Shown here: piece by piece, positions 51,706 to 60,797 of the stretch
Position numbering within the stretch: position 1 is the first letter of the stretch
How the letters are laid out: the number at the start of each line of letters is the position of its first letter
NCBI GenBank assembly: GCA_002429385.1
Contig: DIZL01000005.1
Span: 124,001-188,000 of the forward strand
DNA: 64,000 bases
Source of the DNA: Prolixibacteraceae bacterium UBA6029
GTDB taxonomy: Bacteria > Bacteroidota > Bacteroidia > Bacteroidales > Prolixibacteraceae
Direction of reading: 5' to 3'
The notes under the pieces: model-generated
Told to the model about the DNA's origin: nothing
The model's database searches: none
The model's input: only the letters and a program-made list of their open reading frames with translations
Program-made: the position numbers and the translations under genes

Positions 51706-52707
51706 ATGAAACAATTGGTTTTCGCTTTATGCCTGACCCTGGTTCTTCTTTCCTGTTCACGCAACCCGCTGAAAATAAAGGTGTCCGATGTCTCGGTCAA
51801 TGTAAAGATCAAACACCTCGACGTTGATCTGCTACCCTTAACGAGGGATCAGTTAAAGGCTGCCGTCCCTGATTTAAAGAAGAAGTATAAGGAATTCTTT
51901 GATATTTTCACCTACCAGATGATCGCCATTGGTGGAACCGATCAGGAAAACTTTCCTGATTTGCTCTGGTCATTTGTGTCCGATTCGGCGCTGATCCGGA
52001 AACTGGTACCCGCTGTGGCCGAAAAGATCGATACCCTTCGGTTGCGGAAAGAGCTGGAAGAGGCTTTCAGACATTATAAATATTACCTGCCACAGAAGGA
52101 GATCCCTGTTATTTACACCTGCATCTCAGGATTAAACCAATCGGTTGTGTTAGCCAATCAGCTGATCGGCGTCAGTCTGGACAAGTATTTGGGAGCCAGC
52201 AGCCCTTTTTATGTACGGTTGGGCTTGCCTGTATATAAGCGACGAAACATGAATCAGGACCGGATGGTGCCGGATATGATGTATGCCTGGGCCGGCAGCG
52301 AATGGCCTGCATCGGACAAGTCCAACAGTATGCTCAGTCAGATGATACAGGAAGGTAAGCTGATGTATTTTGTGGATGCTATGCTGCCTGATCTGAATGA
52401 TACCCTGAAGATGGGTTACACCAAAAAACAAATCGATTATTGCATAAAGAATGAAGCAGCGATGTGGACGTTCCTGGCCGAACATAAACTGCTGTTTACG
52501 ACCGATCGGATGAACATCAAGCGGTTTACCGACGAGGGTCCCTATACCTCGGCCTTTGGGCAACAATCGCCTTCACGGACAGGTATCTGGATCGGATGGC
52601 AGATTGTTCGTTCCTACATGAAGCAGCATCCGGAGATGAAGCTGTCTGATTTAATGGCCATTCAGGATTCGCAGCTGATACTGAACCAGTCATCCTACCA
52701 GCCCTAG
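51706..52707 (+). CDS. gldB: GldB-like gliding-motility-type lipoprotein
   Basis: A 333-residue lipoprotein if started at MKQLVFALCLTLVLLSC; this start gives a proper signal with lipobox LLSC, so I prefer it to the frame opening at 51658. The mature part matches GldB: HLDVDLLPLTRDQLKAAVPD, YTCISGLNQSVVLANQLIG, SLDKYLG and the late PSRTGIWIGWQIVRSYM. GldB is needed for gliding in Flavobacterium, but homologues occur in non-gliding Bacteroidota. No gldC follows. A repeat-rich gap starts directly after the stop. Confidence 0.85.
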   Translation: MKQLVFALCLTLVLLSCSRNPLKIKVSDVSVNVKIKHLDVDLLPLTRDQLKAAVPDLKKKYKEFFDIFTYQMIAIGGTDQENFPDLLWSFVSDSALIRKLVPAVAEKIDTLRLRKELEEAFRHYKYYLPQKEIPVIYTCISGLNQSVVLANQLIGVSLDKYLGASSPFYVRLGLPVYKRRNMNQDRMVPDMMYAWAGSEWPASDKSNSMLSQMIQEGKLMYFVDAMLPDLNDTLKMGYTKKQIDYCIKNEAAMWTFLAEHKLLFTTDRMNIKRFTDEGPYTSAFGQQSPSRTGIWIGWQIVRSYMKQHPEMKLSDLMAIQDSQLILNQSSYQP

Positions 52708-52716
52708 GCCGATTTT

Positions 52717-52840
52717 AGAGCCGCGTAGCGGTGATAGTATGGTAGAAACGAATAAGGTTGTGAAATCCAGAGCCGCGTAGCGGTGACACAAAAAATGTAA
52801 TTTCCCAATGAATCATCTATTGTGTCACCGCTACGCGGCT
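52717..52840. repeat. Three copies of a GCCGCGTAGCGGTGA motif, two of them as a 20-bp inverted repeat
   Basis: Direct copies of AGAGCCGCGTAGCGGTGA are at 52717-52734 and 52769-52786. The second is extended to AGCCGCGTAGCGGTGACACA (52771-52790), whose perfect 20-bp complement is at 52821-52840, with a 30-base loop. The core CCGCGTAGCGG is itself palindromic around GTA. It resembles dispersed REP-like hairpins of Bacteroidota and could serve as the gldB terminator. Confidence 0.75.
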
Positions 52841-52989
52841 AAAAATCAGTCGGTCCATGCTTTGCTGCCATACTGTCAGTGCTATGCACCTAAATACCGA
52901 TCCCAGGAAAAAATCAAAATAAGAAAAAGCGTAATAGATACCTGGATGAATCTGAAATTCTACCTATGCCCTGAAACAAAAAAATCTGC

Positions 52990-53104
52990 ATCAAAAAGCA
53001 TTGACCCCGTCATCCTGAACGTGTTTCAGGACCCCCTCGCATTGGATATCAGATCCTGAAATGAATTCAGGATGACAGTTCTGCAAGCTTTTATGCTTTT
53101 TGAT
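52990..53104. repeat. 115-bp MITE/REP-like element: hairpin nested in 12-bp terminal inverted repeats
   Basis: Outer 12-bp arms ATCAAAAAGCAT (52990-53001) and ATGCTTTTTGAT (53093-53104) are perfect. They enclose inner near-palindromic arms GTCATCCTGAACGTGTTTCA... at 53009-53031 and ...TGAATTCAGGATGAC at 53054-53076. The build is the same as the unrelated element at 3753-3873. No gene is present inside. Confidence 0.7.
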
Positions 53105-53132
53105 ACAGCCTTTCAGTATTTCACAAACCGGA

Positions 53133-53927
53133 TTAATCCAGTGATTTGATTTTTATGTTTCTGTACCAAACATCGTCGCCGTGATCCTGGAAACCAATGT
53201 ATCCTTCTTTAGCCACGTCAGCCCAGTTCGGATTCAGTTCAGGGAATTTACTGTCTTTAACCAGTTTCTTCCAGTCGTCAGTCCATAAATGGAATTCAAC
53301 GACGGTGGCGCCATTCTGTTTGAATACTATAGTTCCTTTAAAGCAAATGATTTCTGAAGTGTTCCACTGGCCATAAGGTTTTGCATTTTGTGGCTTGGCA
53401 GGAATCAGGTCGTATAACGAACCGGCTTTGCGGTTACCGTCTTTACCCAACATGGCATCCGGATGATTATCATTGTCCAGTACCTGCATTTCAGGAGCGG
53501 TTTTCCAGATCGGCCAACCTGCAACTTCCTGCCCAAGAATGAATATTCCAGAGTTTCCGCCTTTCGAAATCTTCCACTCTACCTTTAAATCGAAGTTCTT
53601 GAGTTTTTTGTCGTAAATGATATCGCCCCCGGTTTCAGAACCGGCTTCACCGGTGCCTGTGCCGATGCAATGAAATGCGCCGTCAACAATTTCCCATCCT
53701 TTTGGGAAATCCTTCTTATTATAACCTCTCCAGCCGGTTGCTGTTTTTCCGTCAAACAAAAGGGTCCAGCCTGCGGTAACTTCTGCCGGTGTTAATTTAT
53801 TTAGTGCAGGGGCTGCTACTGTTTTGACTTTCTGAACCGTTTTTTCAACTACTTTTTTCTGGACGCTTTGCGCTGACACTGCAAAAGCGATAGTGCATGC
53901 TAAGAAAAGTGAACAAATCTTTTTCAT
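53133..53927 (-). CDS. DUF1080 (3-keto-disaccharide hydrolase-type) secreted protein
   Basis: A 264-residue exported protein. Signal peptide MKKICSLFLACTIAFAVSAQ is followed by a Lys/Val-rich linker and one DUF1080 domain (about 50-262). The domain has the family patterns GWTLLFDGKTATGWRGYN, FDLKVEWKISKGGNSGIFI, APEMQVLDNDNH and a terminal GYIGFQDHGDDVWYRNIKIK. The fold is concanavalin-like, and some members hydrolyse 3-keto-glycosides. The actual substrate here is unknown. It stands alone on the minus strand. Confidence 0.93.
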   Translation of the reverse strand: MKKICSLFLACTIAFAVSAQSVQKKVVEKTVQKVKTVAAPALNKLTPAEVTAGWTLLFDGKTATGWRGYNKKDFPKGWEIVDGAFHCIGTGTGEAGSETGGDIIYDKKLKNFDLKVEWKISKGGNSGIFILGQEVAGWPIWKTAPEMQVLDNDNHPDAMLGKDGNRKAGSLYDLIPAKPQNAKPYGQWNTSEIICFKGTIVFKQNGATVVEFHLWTDDWKKLVKDSKFPELNPNWADVAKEGYIGFQDHGDDVWYRNIKIKSLD

Positions 53928-54321
53928 TGGATAATAATTTTAGTGTATTGAAAATAAGATCGTAATTTTAAGTTATCCCTGACAAAGTTAATAAAAATAT
54001 TTCAGCTTAAAAGATGCCCTGCGCCTGAAAATACTCCTGCTCACGATAATTGGTTTCCGGATTCCGATTTCGTTTGGTGGATGCATTTTATGTAATTGGA
54101 ACCCTCTATTGTCGTATTTTTCTAAAGGTGATGTTGATGTGACAATTTAAATACCTGTCAACTAATAGAACCCGTGTAAATCCGCGTTCTATATTGCTTT
54201 GTCTTACTATTAAAAATCCGACCTGATTTAGTTTATATTTCTTAGTATTCAGAGTCAAATCCTTTTTGTAAATTAGCTGAGTTTTTTAGAAATTAGATTT
54301 TATATATTTATAGCATATCAT
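53928..54321. other. AT-rich intergenic stretch before the phosphofructokinase gene
   Basis: This 394-base gap lies between divergent genes. It must contain both promoters, but no box with good spacing could be picked out, and no small gene or repeat was seen. Confidence 0.3.
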
Positions 54322-55353
54322 ATGAATCAGGCAAAAGTAAAGAGGATAGGTATTCTGACTGCCGGGGGCGATTGCCCGGGCTTAAATGCTGCCATCAGGG
54401 GAGTCGGAAAAACCGCGATTGTCGAATACGGAATGGAAGTGATCGGATTCTCGTCGGGTTATACCGGTTTGATTTATAAACAATATGTGGAGCTGAAGGA
54501 AAAAGATTTGTCAGGAATTTTAACCCTTGGTGGGACCATTATTGGCACTTCGCGCGAAAAACCATTTAAAATAGTTACCGAGGAAGACAACGATAAACCC
54601 GAATTGATCAAACAGAACTATCACGACCTTGGATTGGATTGCCTGGTATGCATCGGGGGCAACGGGACCATGAAGACGGCCCATCTGCTTTCCCGGATCG
54701 GTTTAAATGTAATTGGCATACCCAAGACCATCGACAACGACGTGTGGGGGACGGATATGACGTTCGGTTTCGATTCGGCAGTATTTATCGCTACCGAGGC
54801 CGTCGACCGTCTGCACAGCACAGCCAACTCTCACGGACGGGTGATGATTGTTGAAGTGATGGGCCATAATGCCGGCTGGATTGCCCTTTATGCCGGAATG
54901 GCCGGTGGGGGCGATATTATCCTGATTCCCGAAATTAAATATTCAATGAAGTCCGTGATTGCCAAGATCAAGGATCGCTATAAAAACAACAAACCCTATA
55001 CCATCGTTGTGGTCGCCGAAGGGATTGACCACCCAAAAAATACGTCTGCGGCAAGGTACCTGTCCGATTCGATCCAGGACAAGCTTGACGTCGAGGCCCG
55101 TGAAACGGTACTGGGCTACACCCAGCGCGGCGGAAGCCCTACCCCCATGGACCGCATCCTGGCTACCCGTTATGGTGCGTATACAACAGAATGTATTGCC
55201 CGTGGAAAATTCGGAACCATGGTCGCCCTGATCAAAAACGAATTAACAACAGTTTCGCTCGAAGAAGTGGGTGGACGGATGAGGCTCGTCGATCACGATC
55301 ATGAACTGGTCCTGAAAGGCCGCAAAATGGGCGTCTCCTTTGGTGACGATTAA
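54322..55353 (+). CDS. pfkA: 6-phosphofructokinase, group III type
   Basis: A 343-residue glycolytic kinase. The donor-site motif is GGNGT (residues 112-116), where classical ATP enzymes have GGDGS and PPi enzymes have GG-x-D. The substrate motif is PKTIDND (134-140), with catalytic Asp138; the Lys135 in this motif is typical of PPi-linked and group III enzymes. MGHNAGWIA and AEGID are also conserved. Gly115 predicts ATP use, but Asn114 in place of the Mg-binding acidic residue is unusual, so the phosphoryl donor is not certain. It is monocistronic with a hairpin downstream. Confidence 0.92.
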   Translation: MNQAKVKRIGILTAGGDCPGLNAAIRGVGKTAIVEYGMEVIGFSSGYTGLIYKQYVELKEKDLSGILTLGGTIIGTSREKPFKIVTEEDNDKPELIKQNYHDLGLDCLVCIGGNGTMKTAHLLSRIGLNVIGIPKTIDNDVWGTDMTFGFDSAVFIATEAVDRLHSTANSHGRVMIVEVMGHNAGWIALYAGMAGGGDIILIPEIKYSMKSVIAKIKDRYKNNKPYTIVVVAEGIDHPKNTSAARYLSDSIQDKLDVEARETVLGYTQRGGSPTPMDRILATRYGAYTTECIARGKFGTMVALIKNELTTVSLEEVGGRMRLVDHDHELVLKGRKMGVSFGDD

Positions 55354-55382
55354 ACGCTAAATCCTTTCAATCTTTCATACTA

Positions 55383-55423
55383 CAATGCCCTGTTCCGGAT
55401 CAGTAAACCGGAGCAGGGCATTG
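55383..55423 (+). terminator. Hairpin after the phosphofructokinase gene
   Basis: Arms CAATGCCCTGTTCCGG and CCGGAGCAGGGCATTG (one mismatch) lie 30 bases past the stop. There is no U-tract. Confidence 0.55.
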
Positions 55424-55440
55424 GCATGATCAATCCGCAC

Positions 55441-55679
55441 GGACCTGATCTGAATCTGGCGTGCCGTGAAATCCTTTCTTTATTCCTTTCTGAAACCCTG
55501 AAGCCGGTTCCGCGTAATAAACGGTTAGGGTTCGGGCCTTACCTTGAGTATAGAATAAGTGTAGGATGAGAGTAGGATGAGTGTACCTTGTGTGGTTTTG
55601 AACACACAAGGTACACACAAGGTACACACAATGTACACACAAGGTATACACAAGGTGACACTCGGGTATAGCTTTGACC
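55441..55679 (-). repeat. Dispersed element, family 1 copy B, inverted relative to copy A
   Basis: The reverse complement matches 4035-4283. The array corresponding to copy A's left side has five 11-bp units at 55602-55656 (type ACACACAAGGT on the plus strand), one fewer than copy A. The other array keeps four units at 55542-55585. The units within each copy resemble each other more than their partners in the other copy (GTGTGT type here, GAGTGT type in A), which suggests homogenisation within the array. The unique arm (CGGTTCCGCGTAATAAACGG on the plus strand) is well conserved. Confidence 0.85.
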
Positions 55680-55689
55680 TTACCCGGAT

Positions 55690-56195
55690 AAGGGGAATAG
55701 ATGATTTTAATTGGTTTGGATTAAGTACATGAAATTGGACGAATTAATATTTATTGAAGCGAATCTTAAAGCGATCTGAAAAATTATCGGGAATCAATCC
55801 ATTGAATGACAGCAATAACTCAGGTCAATACTCCAGAAAAAAATTAAACTTCATATTGTATGTCAAATGACAGCATCTGTTAAATATATTAACCTGAACT
55901 TTGTTGGGTATTTGTTCACAACCTACAGTCATCTTCAAAGTAAAGTCCTGATAAGAGGTAATTTTAACCTGCTCCCTGACTGTTGGCCCCAGTTGCCAGC
56001 TCAATAACCCGGACTTCTTCGAAGTAGAAAAAGAAAAGTTACATCAAATTGTCTCAATCATATTAAGTATCGGAAAACAGTGTCGCTGCAAAGCATCACT
56101 TCAATTCTCTATATGACCAGCGACAAAACATTGGGATTTTAATATTCAGAAGTATAATACATAAAGGTCTTAACATTGGAATATCAATCAAAATT
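55690..56195. other. Intergenic stretch before the LRR gene
   Basis: No supported gene. A plus-strand frame around 55970-56110 (containing NNPDFFEVEKEKLHQIVSII) stays open for about 48 codons but has no start codon in a good position and no recognised family; it could be a decayed gene end. The promoter of the LRR gene must lie near 56150. Confidence 0.3.
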
Positions 56196-59100
56196 ATGAA
56201 AAAGTTAGTTATCATTTTCATGTTAGGTTTTATCACTCAGCTTCAGGCACAAGTTGTTAAAACGGTCAACCTCACAACTCCCGGAACTCTGTCAACTTCC
56301 CTAAGTAATGAGGAGAAAATTACCACCACCAATCTTATCCTTACTGGTATTATTGATGCCAGTGATTTTAAAACCATGCGCGATTCGATGCTCAATTTGG
56401 CTGTCATTGACCTGAGTGGTATTCATATTGCAGCATATAGCGGAAGTAAAGGAACTGACATCAATGGAATAGATAATGGAATAGATTATTCTGAAAATGA
56501 AATTCCACAATTTGCTTTTAAAGATAGATATTCAAATGAAGGAGATCCCAGATTAATTTCTTTTATTTTTCCACAATCGGCTACGTCCATCGGTGAGTCA
56601 GCTTTTTATGGGTGCGTTGGATTGCAATCGGTCCTCATTCCTTCCTCATTAAGCTCAATTGGGAATAATGCTTTTAGAAACTGTAGCAGTTTAAGTAGTG
56701 TGGACCTTTCAGAAGGAGTTACTTCAATCGGGGAATACGCTTTTTTATTTTGTACAAGTTTAACTTCTATAACAATTCCATCCTCGCTTGTCTCTTTTGG
56801 AAGCAATGCATTTGGTAATTGTATAAAACTAAGTTCTGTAACACTATCGGAAGGGCTTTCATCCATTGGAGAATCTGCTTTTTCTTATTGTACAAGCCTT
56901 CCTTCGGTAAAGCTTCCCTCAACGCTTACTTTCTTTGGGAAATATGCTTTTAATGGTTGTGGTAATTTAAGTACGGTTACTATTTCAGAAGGAGTTTCAT
57001 ACATTGGAGAATCTGCTTTTTCATCATGTAGAGGTTTACTTTCAGTAAGTATCCCTTCGTCGGTCATATCAATCAGAGGCGCCGCTTTTGAATATTGTGA
57101 AAACCTGAATTCGGTTGTCATTTCCGAAGGAGTTGACTCTATAGGGGAAGCCGCTTTTATGTCTTGCACAAAACTTACCTCTGTTGTGCTCCCTTCTTCA
57201 ATCAGGATAATTGGGAAAAGTGCCTTTCTCAGTTGTCAGAAATTAATATGGGCAGAGATTTCCGAAGGAGTTACTTCAATCGGGGAATCTGCTTTTGGCG
57301 ATTGTAAAAGTCTGATGGCGATCATTATTCCTTCATCGGTGCAATCCATTGGGAAATTTTGTTTTGCCGATTGTTCGAATTTAAGCTCGGTTACGATTAA
57401 GGAAGGGGCATCCTTCCTGGGAGAATCTGCCTTTTTAGAGTGCTGGAATCTTAGCTCCATTATTATCCCATCATCCATGAGGATCATTGAAAAAAATGCT
57501 TTTCAATCCTGCTACAAATTAAGCACAGCGATCATTTCCGATGGTGTTGTTTCATTGGGGGAATCCGCTTTTGTAAATTGTAATATGCTGTCATCGGTGA
57601 CTATTTCTTCAACGCTGACTGCTATCAGTAATAATACCTTTTATGGATGCAGCGAATTAACTTCTGTAATAATCCCTTCTTCAGTTATTTCAATCGGAAG
57701 TACTGCTTTTAGCTATTGCAGTAAACTAAGCTCAGTTATAATCCCTGAGTCGGTTACCTCTATCGGAGAATCTGCTTTTAATCAATGTGCAATAAGTACT
57801 GTTAATATTCCTGCAAAGATTCAATCGATCAAAAAAAATACGTTTAGTTACTGTACAGAATTAAGCGCCGTGGTCATTCCCAAAGGGGTTACCTCCATTG
57901 AAGCATCTGCTTTTTACTATTGTACAGGCTTGCAATCAGTTTCCATTCCCTCTTCGGTAATTTCAATCGGAGAACAGGCGTTTGGGAATTGTGAAAAGTT
58001 AAGTTCATTAACCATTCCCGAAGGGGTTACTTCCATTGGGGGATCGGCTTTTTCTTCATGTATTGGCCTCAGCTCAGTTACGATCCCTTCATCGATAATT
58101 TCAATCGAAAACAATGCTTTTAGTTACGACAATTCATTGGTTTCCATAACTGCCGGATCATGTGTCCCCGTTGACCTTAGCTTTTCCAATGAAGTTTTTT
58201 ATGGTGTAAATAAAACAACCTGTAAATTGTATGTTCCTTATGACACGAAAAGCCTGTATGCTGCTGCTAACCAGTGGAAAGATTTTACTTCTATTATAGA
58301 AAGTTCAATTGTCTTTAAACTTTCATCCAACATTGTCACTGTAGCAGCCAAAGAGGGAAGTAAGACTTCAGTGAATCTTACCGCAAACATGGACTGGACT
58401 TCGGACTCCAATCAATCCTGGCTGTCTGTAAGCCCCACTTCCGGCAATAGCAATAGCATTCTGGTACTCACAGCTTCAGCCAACCCATCTACGGCAAGCC
58501 GAATGGGACAAATTACTTTGTTTTTAAATGGGGTAGCTACACAAACAATATCGGTCATACAAGATGCAAAGGGCATAATTTACGAAGTAACACCCGGAGC
58601 ATTGTCCTCAATTTTAACGGCGGTGGAAAAAAAAACTTCCACTTCTCTCATCCTTTCAGGCAGCATAGATGCCAGGGATTTTAAAACCATGCGGGATTCG
58701 ATGCCCAATTTAGCCATCATTGATCTGGGCGAAGTCCATATTGCAGCTTATAACGGAGATAAAGGAACCAATTTGTACAGCAATGTATATGTTGAAAATG
58801 AAATTCCTGCAAGTGCTTTTTTCAATCTGTTAACCTACACTGGTAAAGTCAGCCTGACATCCTTTGTTTTTCCCATATCAGCTACTTCCATCGGAGAGTC
58901 AGCGTTTTTTAATTGTTACGGATTGAACTCCGCCAATATTCCTTCATCAATTAATACCATCGGAAAAAATGCTTTTGCAAATTGTGGTAAATTAAGCGCT
59001 GTAATCCTTTCAGAAGGAGTAGAATCAATCGAAGAAGGGGCTTTTAACTCTTGTACTTTTCTGTCTTCGGTGACGATCCCCTCGTCAGTTAAATCAGTTG

Positions 59101-60380
59101 GAAGAAGTGCATTTAATAGTTGTTCAAACTTAAACTCACTGGTCATTTCAGAAGGGGTTCAATCGATCGGGGATGCTGCATTTTTAGGTTGTAAAAACTT
59201 AACTTCAGTTATAATTCCTTCGTCGGTTTCATCAATTGGAACCAGTGCTTTTGATAACTGTCAAAAATTATCTTCTGCCATCCTTTCAGAAGGGGTTACT
59301 TCAATCGGGGCATTCGCATTCAACCAATGTAATAGTTTGACTTCGATTACGATTCCTTCTTCGGTTACTTCAATTAAGGATTATACATTTATGTGGTGTC
59401 AACAATTAACTACAGTCATCCTTTCAGAAGGATTAACTTCAATAGGTATGAATGCTTTTTATGATTGTTCAAAACTTGGTTCTATTCTTATCCCTTCAAC
59501 AGTTAATACGATAGTAAATAATGCATTTTCAAGCTGTTCGAATTTAGCATCGGTCATCCTGTCAGAAGGAGTTACTACAATTGGAGAATATGCTTTTGCT
59601 TATTGCTCTGTTTTAAAATCAATTGCGATCCCGTCATCAGTTACATCCATTGGTGCACGAGCATTTATGGATAATATATCTTTGGGTTCAATAACTGTCT
59701 TTCGTAGCATCCCTCTTGATTTGCAGTTATCCCCATCAATATTTATGGATGTTAACAAAACTACCTGCAAATTATATGTCCCCTATGGCTCAAAAGAACT
59801 TTATGCAAAAGCAGATCAATGGAAGGACTTTGTCAATATTGTGGAGTTCATTGGTCCGATAGTAAATCCTGATATTATTGTTGACAAGGGCGCTCCTGAT
59901 CAGGTGATCGATTTGAAGACTGTTTATAATGATGCAGCTATAATTAGTTATGCAGTTACCTCAAATACGAATGAACAAGTAGTTATAACAATCCTTAATG
60001 GTTCTGAATTAACTTTCAGCTTCTCCAAAGAAGTAACCGGAACTTCTGAAATCACAATTACTGCCATCTCAAACGGTATAGAGATAAGATCAACGTTTAA
60101 GGTTGTGGTAAAAATCCCGGTGGGAATCCAACCGCTTGGTGAAAACCAAGATATGCTGATTTATCCAAATCCAACCAGGGGTGAAGTACATATAAATTTG
60201 ACCAACATTCCTGCATTAGGAATGGAATTATCCGTTTATAATGTTTCAGGAAAAGTAATATACAAATCATTGATTACAAGAATGGAGGAAACTATCGATC
60301 TTCAAGGAAATCCGTCTGGAGTATATTTTATTAAAATAGGCGAAAAGGTTAATGAGATCTTTAAGATAGTTTTGCAATAA
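56196..60380 (+). CDS. BspA-type leucine-rich-repeat surface protein with BACON domain and T9SS sorting domain
   Basis: A 1394-residue secreted protein with signal peptide MKKLVIIFMLGFITQLQA. Module 1 has an N-cap (about 25-125, with DFKTMRDSM), 23 LRR_5 units (about 127-648) and a C-cap (about 652-705, VNKTTCKLYVPY). A BACON domain (about 708-795) follows. Module 2 repeats the same order: N-cap about 798-890, 12 LRR units about 892-1165, C-cap about 1168-1220. A beta domain and a type A T9SS sorting domain (about 1312-1394, YPNPTRGEVHI) finish it. The 23-residue units alternate between an SEGVTSIGESAF form and an IPSSVTSIGxxAF form. It is probably a surface adhesin; the ligand is unknown. 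Confidence 0.95.
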   Translation: MKKLVIIFMLGFITQLQAQVVKTVNLTTPGTLSTSLSNEEKITTTNLILTGIIDASDFKTMRDSMLNLAVIDLSGIHIAAYSGSKGTDINGIDNGIDYSENEIPQFAFKDRYSNEGDPRLISFIFPQSATSIGESAFYGCVGLQSVLIPSSLSSIGNNAFRNCSSLSSVDLSEGVTSIGEYAFLFCTSLTSITIPSSLVSFGSNAFGNCIKLSSVTLSEGLSSIGESAFSYCTSLPSVKLPSTLTFFGKYAFNGCGNLSTVTISEGVSYIGESAFSSCRGLLSVSIPSSVISIRGAAFEYCENLNSVVISEGVDSIGEAAFMSCTKLTSVVLPSSIRIIGKSAFLSCQKLIWAEISEGVTSIGESAFGDCKSLMAIIIPSSVQSIGKFCFADCSNLSSVTIKEGASFLGESAFLECWNLSSIIIPSSMRIIEKNAFQSCYKLSTAIISDGVVSLGESAFVNCNMLSSVTISSTLTAISNNTFYGCSELTSVIIPSSVISIGSTAFSYCSKLSSVIIPESVTSIGESAFNQCAISTVNIPAKIQSIKKNTFSYCTELSAVVIPKGVTSIEASAFYYCTGLQSVSIPSSVISIGEQAFGNCEKLSSLTIPEGVTSIGGSAFSSCIGLSSVTIPSSIISIENNAFSYDNSLVSITAGSCVPVDLSFSNEVFYGVNKTTCKLYVPYDTKSLYAAANQWKDFTSIIESSIVFKLSSNIVTVAAKEGSKTSVNLTANMDWTSDSNQSWLSVSPTSGNSNSILVLTASANPSTASRMGQITLFLNGVATQTISVIQDAKGIIYEVTPGALSSILTAVEKKTSTSLILSGSIDARDFKTMRDSMPNLAIIDLGEVHIAAYNGDKGTNLYSNVYVENEIPASAFFNLLTYTGKVSLTSFVFPISATSIGESAFFNCYGLNSANIPSSINTIGKNAFANCGKLSAVILSEGVESIEEGAFNSCTFLSSVTIPSSVKSVGRSAFNSCSNLNSLVISEGVQSIGDAAFLGCKNLTSVIIPSSVSSIGTSAFDNCQKLSSAILSEGVTSIGAFAFNQCNSLTSITIPSSVTSIKDYTFMWCQQLTTVILSEGLTSIGMNAFYDCSKLGSILIPSTVNTIVNNAFSSCSNLASVILSEGVTTIGEYAFAYCSVLKSIAIPSSVTSIGARAFMDNISLGSITVFRSIPLDLQLSPSIFMDVNKTTCKLYVPYGSKELYAKADQWKDFVNIVEFIGPIVNPDIIVDKGAPDQVIDLKTVYNDAAIISYAVTSNTNEQVVITILNGSELTFSFSKEVTGTSEITITAISNGIEIRSTFKVVVKIPVGIQPLGENQDMLIYPNPTRGEVHINLTNIPALGMELSVYNVSGKVIYKSLITRMEETIDLQGNPSGVYFIKIGEKVNEIFKIVLQ

Positions 60381-60797
60381 CATTATCCCTGTTCCTATGG
60401 ATATGCCTAAAAGCTGGTTGAAAATTTATCGGTTTAGGTATCAGCACGGATCACAGATCTGCAGTTAAAAGGTGCAGATTGCATCCTCGATAACTATCGG
60501 GACTGCACCAGCTGCTGTGAACAAGTTGAATACATATCCGAAAGCTGGTTGACGTCTGGCATGTCGCTTCGTAAAGAAGAACTCTTATAAGAGCGATTTG
60601 CAGGGTAATAATCAGATTTCTTTCTAAGAATTACAGGGAGATTTAACAATTAATAAACATTATCTCTTCAAATTTTGTTGCTATTACAGAAGTTTTGTTA
60701 AGGTTAATTTAATATTCAGGAATCACGTTTTCGTTCAGGAATTTCAGGTTTAACCTATTGGGTAACTTATGAACAAATCCTATAAATTCATATTCCT
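60381..60797. other. Intergenic stretch between the LRR gene and the pyrophosphatase
   Basis: Two direct copies of AAAGCTGGTTGA (near 60410-60421 and at 60541-60552) and several short inverted segments (for example GATCACAGATCTGCAG near 60450) suggest a decayed repeat. No gene or clear terminator was found. Confidence 0.3.

Noticed and set aside
55430..55651. Minus-strand frame rich in Cys, Thr and His through the family 1 array
   Set aside because: Product is only the translation of the 11-bp units; copy A has no equivalent intact frame.
55970..56110. Plus-strand open segment with NNPDFFEVEKEKLHQIVSII
   Set aside because: No start codon with support and no recognised family; mentioned only as a possible decayed gene end.
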